From Bacteroidales bacterium UBA1715 (GTDB lineage: Bacteria; Bacteroidota; Bacteroidia; Bacteroidales; UBA1715): a DNA stretch of 64,000 bases. A program made the position numbers and the translations under genes. Position 1 is the first letter of the stretch. Each line of letters starts with the position of its first letter. Under the pieces are notes generated by a model. The model made no database searches. It was not told the origin of the DNA and saw only the letters and a list, made by a program, of their open reading frames with translations. The stretch is from contig DCIX01000006.1 in NCBI GenBank assembly GCA_002317135.1, forward strand, positions 1 through 64,000, in the 5' to 3' direction. Positions 1-8,900 of the stretch are shown piece after piece.

Positions 1-1009
1 CAACCGTTACAACACCATTGACAAATGTAACGGTAGGTTCTTCACCATCGCCAGAACCTGTATATTCAAAACTTATAGGCGTAATGTCAGATGTCCCTGA
101 TTCCAACGCCTTGAACCGTAACGTACCAATATTGCCACCTCTGAATCCTGTTCCATTTCCTATGCTGACAATTGCACTTACCATTCCATTGCCACAATCT
201 TTGAAACGAACAAAGTTTGATTGGGAATTTACTCCTTCAAGTTGGAGAACAGCCGAATTATAGCGTACCGAGAAAAACATACTGTTTACACAATAGCATT
301 CCACATCGGACATTGAAAGTGCGACATCAAAAACATCGTTTTGACAAACCGACTTGTTTTCAGCCGAAATAACCATTTCACATTGTTGTGGTTGCTGACA
401 TTCGCCAATGGGAGCAATATATGGATGTAGCGCCTCATACGAAACGCATCCTTCTCCATTTTGTGCAAATACTGTTATATTACCCGCAACACCATGAAAG
501 TCAACCACTGCGGTGTTGCCACTCTGTGAAACCAACGTGTTACCTTCGGGAACAGTCCAGGTGAAAGACTGAGCATTGTTTGCAGAAGCAGTGTAAACCA
601 CGCCTTTTTGCTCTGAACAGACAGCTCCCCAACCTGTTGGACCATCAACAGAGACCATAGTAGGACGAATGTTCTTTGCTATTTCTTTTATGCCTGTTCG
701 CAAAACAGAGTTTCCATTACGTTCTGTAACACGCAATACAACCGTTCCTGTTCCTTCTGTGAAGCGAACTGTTACAGAATTCCCTATTGCTGTTTTCGAA
801 GGATTAAAATCTGCGCCGCCTTCTATTGACCATTCATATACAACGTTTGAAGAAGATGCTAAAACTTCATACTGCAGGTAATCAATAGAAGAGATTGATT
901 CCTTACAATCTGTTGGTAAACCTATTATCTCGAGGTTCTGGGCATACGAACAGACCACCGCCAAAAGTAGTGCGATGATTGTTATTCCTATTTTATTTCT
1001 ATACCTCAT
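1..1009 (-). CDS. Secreted PKD/Ig-like protein with cohesin-like domain (5' part, leaves window)
   Basis: The minus strand is open from an ATG at 1009 to the left edge, about 336 codons, so the C-terminus is missing. The N-terminus is basic (MRYRNK) then hydrophobic and ends in SYAQ, a likely signal peptide. Residues ~30-200 look like two PKD/Ig-type beta-sandwich modules (YEWSIEGG; FTWTVPEG). Residues ~208-336 resemble a cohesin-type module: VFDVALSMSDV, then FSVRYNSAVLQLEGV, then GGNIGTLRFKAL, then VTFVNGVVTV. Cohesins are dockerin-binding beta-sandwiches. The 1554-residue protein at the head of the same run of genes ends in a dockerin-like loop. The gene starts 50 bp after the stop of its upstream neighbour, so it is probably the distal gene of that operon. 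The reading frame is certain; the cohesin call is by eye and moderate. Confidence 0.8.
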   Translation of the reverse strand, partial: MRYRNKIGITIIALLLAVVCSYAQNLEIIGLPTDCKESISSIDYLQYEVLASSSNVVYEWSIEGGADFNPSKTAIGNSVTVRFTEGTGTVVLRVTERNGNSVLRTGIKEIAKNIRPTMVSVDGPTGWGAVCSEQKGVVYTASANNAQSFTWTVPEGNTLVSQSGNTAVVDFHGVAGNITVFAQNGEGCVSYEALHPYIAPIGECQQPQQCEMVISAENKSVCQNDVFDVALSMSDVECYCVNSMFFSVRYNSAVLQLEGVNSQSNFVRFKDCGNGMVSAIVSIGNGTGFRGGNIGTLRFKALESGTSDITPISFEYTGSGDGEEPTVTFVNGVVTV

Positions 1010-1059
1010 AGTTTTTATTTTTTTATTGTAGGGGTAAATAATCATTTTCTCCTACATTG

Positions 1060-3471
1060 TTATTGAATGACAACCTTCTTAACTTGTTGATTGCAATGCA
1101 CAAAATACGTACCCGATGGCATGGAAACATTATTTTGCACCTTTTGCCCTGCTACGTTGTATATTGCATAATCATCACAATTACATTCTATTTTTCCATT
1201 TAGTACACGGATTTGAATATCATCTGCAGAAACAGGGTCTATGGCACTGCCCCCATTGTTTACTATAAACTCTTGGCTTTGCACCATTTCAAATACTTCA
1301 TCGTCTTCTGGCACTACTTTTATTACATAATTTGCTTCTATGCTTTTCGGTAATGTTATAGAAAATGGCTCTCCCGATTTTATTTCCACGTTATCTTGCA
1401 CCACTATAGTTGTGCCATTGACTTGCTCTACTAAAACCTTTGCAGTATAGGTTTGATTTTCTGCATTGCTTATGGAGCATTGAATTGTGCCGTTTTCTTG
1501 CTTTTCAAATGAATATTCTAAGGTTTTTACCTTACGAATACCTTTATATATTCTAAGCATATTACCAAGGGTGGGAATTCCATAAATGACATTATTGTCA
1601 GCCTTTGAAATTTTTTCAATAGGTGGATATTGTGAGACACTCTCTTCATGCCATGTTTCTCCTCCATCTATGGAAACAAGCACCGTATCATTGGGATAAT
1701 CCAAAGCGTCTGACAATGATGGAATTACTAACGTGTCTTTAGAATAAACCAACAAAGTTGAATACGTATACGCAGGAGCATAATACTCACTTCCTTGCCA
1801 AACCTTTTTGAAATTGTATTCAGTAGTATCGCAAGTATATACATGTCCATTAATTCTATCCATCAATATCCATTTCCCATCATGAAAAGCCGTGTTAATC
1901 CAAGCGATTCTATTTACATTATCTTCTGAAACAAGCGAATATGTCAACTTTTTTTTAGAATTAACGTTTGCCAATAATATTGTCTTTGAATCATCACTTG
2001 GAAATAATCCAATATTCTTGCTTGCAAAGCAACCATAATGTAAAGAACCACCATAATTATAAAAATCGAAACTTAGATTTGTGACCTTCTCCCACGTGTC
2101 ACCGCCATTGACAGTTTGATATAACTCATAATTGTCATAAACATATCCGAAACTTTCTGTAAAGAACTGCATATTTCTCACTTTTGTTCCCGAAAAATCA
2201 TCTATGTGCATGTCTTTCCCACTCCACGATTTACCGCCATCACGAGATATGAACAAACTATCTGTACTTGTCATATATATAACATCGTTAGGGAAAAACT
2301 GCATCTTGTATAATGTGGTATTGAAATCTTTGTAGTCCCATGTTTTACCACCATTTGAGGAATAAAACATTCTACCATTTTTTTGGCCTATTATAAAAAT
2401 CTCGTTCTTGGATTTTACGAATATGTCTTTCCCTTCCATGTTCCCTTTGTATATATATGAATAACGAGTATTATTTAGGGCTGTGGTTGTCACATCAGTG
2501 GGCGGTGTGTATGTTTCTTTTGTAAACTGCCATGTCCGCATACTATCAGTGGATATTATTTTATTATTATCAATATCATATCCTCCCGAAACAGTAGCCC
2601 AAACCTTACCGTTTCCTAAATCATACATAGACTTGGGAACATTATAATATGCAATAACACCATTACCCCAATCATACATGTTTATTATTCGACAACGTTC
2701 CAATGTTTTGCTTATTTGACTTGATACAGTTAAAATAATGTATCCGTTTTCAAATTGAAACAAGTGTTCTGGTGCAATTCTAAGTTGCTCGGCTTTCCAT
2801 GTCATTCCGCCATCATTTGTCACACTATAGCCTACATTTGCAAAAACATATCCTAACTGATTGTTTACAAACGCCATATAAAAAGTTTTACTTTGTGGTA
2901 AAACTTCTTGGGAAAAAACATCATTTGTTGTCAAAGCCCATTTTTCTCCGTAATCTGAACTTTTATATATGGCAACTTTGTTTGAACTCGTGTCAAGCAC
3001 TGTCAGAAAAACGGTTTGTTCGTCGCTCCATGCCGTTGTAACAATTTTATCAGAATCTTTCAACTCTAACAATGAAGAAGTCCACGAATTGCCACCATCT
3101 ACAGTGTAAAGCACGTTGTTAATATATTTTCCATTTTCGTTAGATACAGAAGCGAAAATTCCGTGAAGAGAATCTTTGGCAAATTTAAATGCCAAAGGTT
3201 GATATGAAACTTCATCTAATTTTGTAATTACATCTAACTTTTGCCCCTTTAGACTATATGTTTGTTCCCATGTCTTTCCCGTGTCAGATGACATTGCAAG
3301 CCAGCCTTCTTTTGTAGCAACGACAACATTTCCACCTTTTGTACTCACAGATTGAGCTATTGTCATACTGAAATCGTTTGGGGTAATATCTTTCCATTCA
3401 TACTCAAATATTTGAGAGTATAGTACACACGACATTATTGTCGTGATAAATAAAGCGACAATCTTTTTCAT
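1060..3471 (-). CDS. Secreted BNR/VPS10-like repeat protein with T9SS tail (paralogue 1)
   Basis: This 803-residue protein has a signal peptide (MKKIVALFITTIMSC...). It carries at least eight Asp-box (BNR/sortilin-type) motifs of the form S/T-x-D-x-G-x-T/S-W, for example SSDTGKTW, TVDGGNSW, TNDGGMTW, SSNGGKTW, SRDGGKSW, TVNGGDTW and SIDGGETW. These indicate a beta-propeller like Ycf48 or the VPS10 domain. Residues ~660-750 form a beta-rich linker. The last ~45 residues (YAIYNVAGQKVQ, SGTYFVHC, KKVVIQ) match a type A T9SS sorting domain, so it is probably exported and anchored at the cell surface. No catalytic function is visible. It is a tandem paralogue of the next gene, with a nearly identical C-terminal module, and sits 90 bp downstream of it. 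Confidence 0.88.
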   Translation of the reverse strand: MKKIVALFITTIMSCVLYSQIFEYEWKDITPNDFSMTIAQSVSTKGGNVVVATKEGWLAMSSDTGKTWEQTYSLKGQKLDVITKLDEVSYQPLAFKFAKDSLHGIFASVSNENGKYINNVLYTVDGGNSWTSSLLELKDSDKIVTTAWSDEQTVFLTVLDTSSNKVAIYKSSDYGEKWALTTNDVFSQEVLPQSKTFYMAFVNNQLGYVFANVGYSVTNDGGMTWKAEQLRIAPEHLFQFENGYIILTVSSQISKTLERCRIINMYDWGNGVIAYYNVPKSMYDLGNGKVWATVSGGYDIDNNKIISTDSMRTWQFTKETYTPPTDVTTTALNNTRYSYIYKGNMEGKDIFVKSKNEIFIIGQKNGRMFYSSNGGKTWDYKDFNTTLYKMQFFPNDVIYMTSTDSLFISRDGGKSWSGKDMHIDDFSGTKVRNMQFFTESFGYVYDNYELYQTVNGGDTWEKVTNLSFDFYNYGGSLHYGCFASKNIGLFPSDDSKTILLANVNSKKKLTYSLVSEDNVNRIAWINTAFHDGKWILMDRINGHVYTCDTTEYNFKKVWQGSEYYAPAYTYSTLLVYSKDTLVIPSLSDALDYPNDTVLVSIDGGETWHEESVSQYPPIEKISKADNNVIYGIPTLGNMLRIYKGIRKVKTLEYSFEKQENGTIQCSISNAENQTYTAKVLVEQVNGTTIVVQDNVEIKSGEPFSITLPKSIEANYVIKVVPEDDEVFEMVQSQEFIVNNGGSAIDPVSADDIQIRVLNGKIECNCDDYAIYNVAGQKVQNNVSMPSGTYFVHCNQQVKKVVIQ
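1370..1431. repeat. 62-bp exact direct repeat, copy 1
   Basis: This 62-bp stretch is identical, by eye, to 3872-3933. Both copies lie in the same place within the C-terminal modules of the two tandem BNR-repeat paralogues. The flanking DNA is also similar but not identical. The upstream propeller regions are much more diverged, which suggests recent sequence homogenisation or strong constraint. Confidence 0.85.
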
Positions 3472-3561
3472 AGCATTAATTATTTTGGTTGTTTTGACAA
3501 TTAGTTTGCTCCAATATCACCTCTGCCAATCTATCAATAATACCTCATTGTTTTTCTTCTT

Positions 3562-5955
3562 TTATCTCACCACAACTTTTTCTATTTGTGTTCCGCATTG
3601 CACAGAATATGTTCCTGTTGGCAACGATATGTTGTTTTGCATTTTTTGCCCAGTTACATTGTAAATAACATAATTCTCGCAATTGCATCGTATTATTCTG
3701 TTTTCTACACGAATTTCCATGTTATCAGAAGACATAGCTTCTATGGCACTACTGCCACCATGTACTATAAACTCTTGGCTCTGCACTGTTTCAAATATTT
3801 CATCGTCTTCTGGCACTACTTTTATTATATAATTTGCATCTATGTTTTTGGGTAATGTTATCACAAACGCTTCTCCCGATTTTATTTCCACGTTATCTTG
3901 CACCACTATAGTTGTGCCATTGACTTGCTCTACAACTATTTTTGCAGTATAGGTTTGATTGTCTGCGTTGCTTATGGAACATTGGATTGTTCCGTTTTCT
4001 TGCTTCTCAAATGAAGAATCTGAGGTTTTTACTTTATGTATACCTTTACAAATTGTTAAATTATATCCTATTTTGCACGCATATACAACATTTGCATCGT
4101 TACTTTTACCTATACGTAGTAAATTTGGCATTTCAAAAGGAACAACTTCCCAATTATACCCACCGTCACTACTGTACATTGCAGAAGTAACAGGATACAA
4201 ATTGTTCTCGGAGATAATCGGCAACAATATTTTCCCATTTTTATAATCGAGAATTGTTTGACTATATTTGTTCGCTCCATTATTATAGTCTTGAGGTGGT
4301 AACGAAGCCAACTTGAAATTTAAAGTCATCGTATCACAAACATAAATATAACCTTGTTTTCTGTCCTCTATAATCCAATTACCAGAATCTGTGTAAAAAT
4401 CTATTGTTAACTGTGGATATTTCCCTTGTATTTCATTATCTGTTAATACAGAATATGTCATGGTATTTCTTTCGGTATCTACCTTGCCAATAAAGATTGT
4501 TTTAGAATCTTCACTTCGAAATAATCCGAGACGTTCATTTGCAAAGCAACCATTTAAAGTACCTCCATAATCATAGAAATCATCATTAGTAATCCAAACA
4601 CGATTCCATGTGTCACCACCGTCAGTTGTTTGATAGAGGTGGTATTCGTCATAAATATAGCCAAGCTGATCCGTGAAAAATTGGATACTCGTTTCTCCAA
4701 ATATATTAGAGAGATTCAGTTTTTTCCCCTTCCATTCTTTCCCACCATCTTTGGAAACGTATAAACTATCCGCACTTGCTATATAGATCACATTGTCAGA
4801 AATAATTTGCATTGTATATAAAGTGGTGTTGAAATCCTTATAAGACCATGTTTTCCCTCCGTCTATTGTATGAAACAATCGTCCATTAGACTGTTTCCCC
4901 ATTATGAAACACTCATCTTTTGATTTTACAAACAGCCCTTTTGTCTCTATATTTCCCCCATAAATATACTTTGATAATCCTTCATTTAACACATCTTTTT
5001 CTTTTGGACAAAAATCATTCGTTTTTTGCCACGTTTTCAAACTATCAGAAGAAGAAATATATCGAGAACCATTATATCCTCCTGAAACGGAAGCCCAAAC
5101 ATAACCATTGCCAAGGTCACACACACGATTAGGAACCTCATAATACTTAAATGATCCATCTGTTTGGTCAAACATATTTATTATTCTACACCCAGACAAG
5201 GTCTTGTTAATAGAATTTGTTACCGTTAGTATAATATAGCCATTATTGAATTGGTATAAGTACGCAGGGGTAATGTTTAATTCAGTTCGTTCCCATGACA
5301 CTCCTCCATTGTTTGTTACATAATACCCTCCAGATGTAAATAAGTATCCCAATTGTTCATTAACAAATGCCATGTAAATGGATGGCTCTGTTTTTTGAAA
5401 TGATATATTACCTGTAATTTTCTCCCAATTACAACCTGCGTCTTTACTGGAATACAAATATAATTCTTTGAGAGAAGAGTTATATACTGTAGCGAAAAAT
5501 GTGTTTTCGTTTTTCCAGACGATATTTGTTACTTTGTTTTCAGATTCCAAATTTGACAACGTTCGTTTCCACGTATGACCTTCATCAGACGTATATAATA
5601 ATACGTTTGTAGAGTCACTTTCGTTTTTCCCTATAGCATAATATATACCATGTATAGAATCTTTTGAAAACGATAAAAGTTCGGGAACACAATTGTCAAA
5701 TATTTTCTCTCCATCGTTTATTCCGCCACGTAGAACATCATAAGTTATATTCCATGTTTTACATGTATCTGACGATTCCGCAAGCCACCCTTGTTTTGTC
5801 GCTACAATAATATTACCGTTTTTAGTAATTGCACCTTGAGAAACCGTCATAGTTGAATATTGAGGGGTTATCCATTCCCATTCATAACTCCATGGTTGCG
5901 CATATATAAATAAATATACGAAAAAAGAATACATTAAAATTATTACTCGTTTCAT
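3562..5955 (-). CDS. Secreted BNR/VPS10-like repeat protein with T9SS tail (paralogue 2)
   Basis: This 797-residue tandem paralogue has a signal peptide (MKRVIILMYSFFVYLFIYAQ). Its Asp-box repeats include SSDTCKTW, TSDEGHTW, TNNGGVSW, TIDGGKTW, SKDGGKEW, TTDGGDTW and SSDGGYNW, suggesting a beta-propeller. It ends in a T9SS type A-like tail (YVIYNVTGQKMQ, TGTYSVQC, EKVVVR). The propeller regions of the two paralogues share layout and many residues but are clearly diverged, while the final ~150 residues are close to identical. The start lies 2 bp from the stop of the upstream 1554-residue gene, so translation is probably coupled within one operon. It is probably a surface structural or binding protein; no enzymatic residues are recognised. 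Confidence 0.88.
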   Translation of the reverse strand: MKRVIILMYSFFVYLFIYAQPWSYEWEWITPQYSTMTVSQGAITKNGNIIVATKQGWLAESSDTCKTWNITYDVLRGGINDGEKIFDNCVPELLSFSKDSIHGIYYAIGKNESDSTNVLLYTSDEGHTWKRTLSNLESENKVTNIVWKNENTFFATVYNSSLKELYLYSSKDAGCNWEKITGNISFQKTEPSIYMAFVNEQLGYLFTSGGYYVTNNGGVSWERTELNITPAYLYQFNNGYIILTVTNSINKTLSGCRIINMFDQTDGSFKYYEVPNRVCDLGNGYVWASVSGGYNGSRYISSSDSLKTWQKTNDFCPKEKDVLNEGLSKYIYGGNIETKGLFVKSKDECFIMGKQSNGRLFHTIDGGKTWSYKDFNTTLYTMQIISDNVIYIASADSLYVSKDGGKEWKGKKLNLSNIFGETSIQFFTDQLGYIYDEYHLYQTTDGGDTWNRVWITNDDFYDYGGTLNGCFANERLGLFRSEDSKTIFIGKVDTERNTMTYSVLTDNEIQGKYPQLTIDFYTDSGNWIIEDRKQGYIYVCDTMTLNFKLASLPPQDYNNGANKYSQTILDYKNGKILLPIISENNLYPVTSAMYSSDGGYNWEVVPFEMPNLLRIGKSNDANVVYACKIGYNLTICKGIHKVKTSDSSFEKQENGTIQCSISNADNQTYTAKIVVEQVNGTTIVVQDNVEIKSGEAFVITLPKNIDANYIIKVVPEDDEIFETVQSQEFIVHGGSSAIEAMSSDNMEIRVENRIIRCNCENYVIYNVTGQKMQNNISLPTGTYSVQCGTQIEKVVVR
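3872..3933. repeat. 62-bp exact direct repeat, copy 2
   Basis: Second copy of the repeat at 1370-1431, inside the C-terminal module of paralogue 2. It encodes the same stretch (VVQDNVEIKSGE and neighbours) in the same frame. Confidence 0.85.
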
Positions 5956-5957
5956 GG

Positions 5958-8900
5958 CTATTTGTCTTTATAGTGTTCTAAAATAAGGTGTGCCAACATT
6001 TCTATGTCTATACTATTGATTGTTCCATCCTTGTTTATATCGGCATTATTAAGGAAACAACTATTGAGCGTATAGGTTGTTTCACCACAGTTAGACTGAA
6101 TTGTTATCGTAAATCCACCATCAGAAGCAGGTTGTAATGTTGCACTATTTTGTACATAACTTCGTAATACCTCTAAATCTTCCAATGTATAACCTGTTTT
6201 TCCATCTATAACAACTAAATCATCTTCTTCACAAGTTATAGTATTGCAATTTTCGACCTCAAAGGTAATGCTTGCTGTAAGTGTGTCACATTGGTTTGCA
6301 ATAGTGTATTGATACTGGTATGTCCCACATTTATTATCATCAGGTTTACTAATTGGTGTCAATGTACCATTAATATCGCTTTCTGCATGAATAATCTGTT
6401 CTCCCATTGTATTCCAATCGGAATATTGGATTTTCCCATTAGTAATAGTATCGGTACCTACTACTAATAACAATTGAGGTTGTGTTAGACGTTCCACAAA
6501 TGTAATAGTGTGTTCTGCCGTAGCCGAACATTCGCCAACATATCCCGTTACGTGATACATTGTTTTAGGGTAAGCTACACTTATTGTTGCATCTGTTGTA
6601 TTATCATCCCAAATATAAGTGTTTGCTCCTGAAGCGGTCAAAATAACTTCGTTACCAACACATACTGTGTTGTCACCTGTAATAGTCACAATTACAGGTT
6701 GGCGTAAACGTTGTAATTCAATAGTATCACAATCCGTTTGAGCACGTACTGTGCAAGTTTCCGTTCCACAATCGCTTCCTACTTCAATAGGGACTTCTGC
6801 ATAAGCAAATGCTTTGGAGTCTTTTGGACATGGCTTATTTTCTTGCACGGTTAATGTAAAAGTACGGGATTCCCCAACAGGGACTACGTAGCCAACAGGG
6901 GCGGTTAATGTTGCTTCTATTGCTCCATTCGATTTCTGTTCTGTTAGCAATGAAAATCCCTTGATAGATGAACTTCCACTTGGAGTAGTCACAATTAATC
7001 CGTCAGGCAATTTTACACCAACAACAAGATTATCCAATGGTTTTAATGAATTATTTGTCACTGTCACTACAATTTGTCCTTCTGCAATGCCTTCCGACTG
7101 AATAGCAGTAAACGGGGAACTTGAAGCCGTTATACCTACCATTTGTATTTGATCAAGTCCTTCTAATGGCAGATGATATAAGAATCGTTGTTCTTGTAGT
7201 TCTCCACAATTACCTAAAGCAGAAACCTTAAATGTAAATGGTGTAAGAACCGTGGTAGTGTCGCAAATTGCAATTAAATTAAAATCTATAGATATTATAT
7301 CGTCTTCTGAATCTCTTGAAGATAAAGCTGCACTTTTATCCTGTTGAGAAGATAAAATATACTGCGAAATAAAAGAAATTGTATCTATATCATTTGCAAT
7401 ATCGTCAAAAATTACGCCAAGAGTATCATATTTAATATCAATGTTGTCATATTGATAATTTGTATGTATTAAATTATTTGCAATAGATACTCCTTTGAAA
7501 TTACTTTGCTCAAATGAAAGTCCTATATTTGTAAGATTTGCCCGTCCAGAATTGTATATGTCAAGATGTATGGGGATTTCTTGACATAATTTAAATACTT
7601 CTTCATTTGGATACCTTGATTCTGCAACAAGAATTGCTTCCATATTTTCAAGTTCTAACTGTGTAAAAAAATTATTACAGTTCCGTATTTCAAACTCTTC
7701 GGCAATGTTTGCATTATTCATAATATCTTCACAAGTCCAAATTGCAGTCACATCCAAGTAACTTGTTCCTTCTCCAGTGCAACCACTCATTGTAACAGAT
7801 ACTCTTACTGGTGTGTTATTATTTATGTTAATATCGTTGATATTAACATAATGAATACCACTTTGAGCTGGGGATTCTATACTTGAATGCAGAATCCCAT
7901 TGACTAAAATTCTTTCTATGTGTAATCTTGTAACATTATTATCATTCGGTTTAATTCGTAAAGTTACGTTTGGAGCATCTGCGTTACCTGTGTTTTTTAC
8001 AAATACATTCCATGTTGTAAGTCTAGAAACACTCTGTTCTACAGAAGAGTTCATTTCTATAATAGGAGCGTATATAGTCCGTGCAGGAGCAAGGTCATGA
8101 GTAAACGTTTCATTTTCTGAACATGAAGCATAGTAATCACTGTATGTATATGAACCGTGCAATGTACTATCAAGTTGTTGATTTGTAATGCATAAAGCAC
8201 GAACCTCCTTGCTATAGCGTGCCTCTAAAGTAGTACTTTTAGTACGATAGCCAATTAAAGATAAATCCTCTTCGTACGCTTGACCTACCTCTGATGTTGT
8301 TGTATAATAAAACCCTTCAACAGCAGGAAGCTTAACATTGAGTAATCGTAGAGGATGGTTCTTTATAGATTCTGCAGCTTGGGTGGTTGTTAGAGAAACA
8401 AGTATATTTTCTTGAACCCTCGTTGCATACATTGTAGAAAAATTGTGGCGAGGCTCTGGATCATAAACCACTAAAGGAAACCCTTTACTATTCGCTGTAT
8501 GAATATTGTTTCCTTCATCGATAACAGCAAATTCTACTCGTAGGTTACAGTCGTTTCTATCGGGAAGAGAATGGTCGCCTTTTACAAAGACCTCTGCTGT
8601 CAGCTGTAGTGGAGTATGGTTTAAAGTGCCTGAACATGGAAACATCAGGTCGTTTGATGTCCAAGCAATACCATTATTAATCGCATTTTCACTCGTTGTC
8701 GCTATAGTATATGAAGAACCATTTACAGAAATAGAACACGAAATAGATTCAAATTGCAACTTTCCTTCTAAATCGTATACCCGTGCAATAATTCTCCGTG
8801 GCTTGGGACATGTATCGTTGCACCAATAGGATAATTCACCTGTGGCATTGATTGTCACGGGCTCACATGTATTTATTTCTTGAGGAACGGCTGGTGTCAC

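Noticed and set aside
8506..8829. Plus-strand frame of 107 codons inside the 1554-residue gene.
   Set aside because: Antisense shadow of a certain coding region; no family features.
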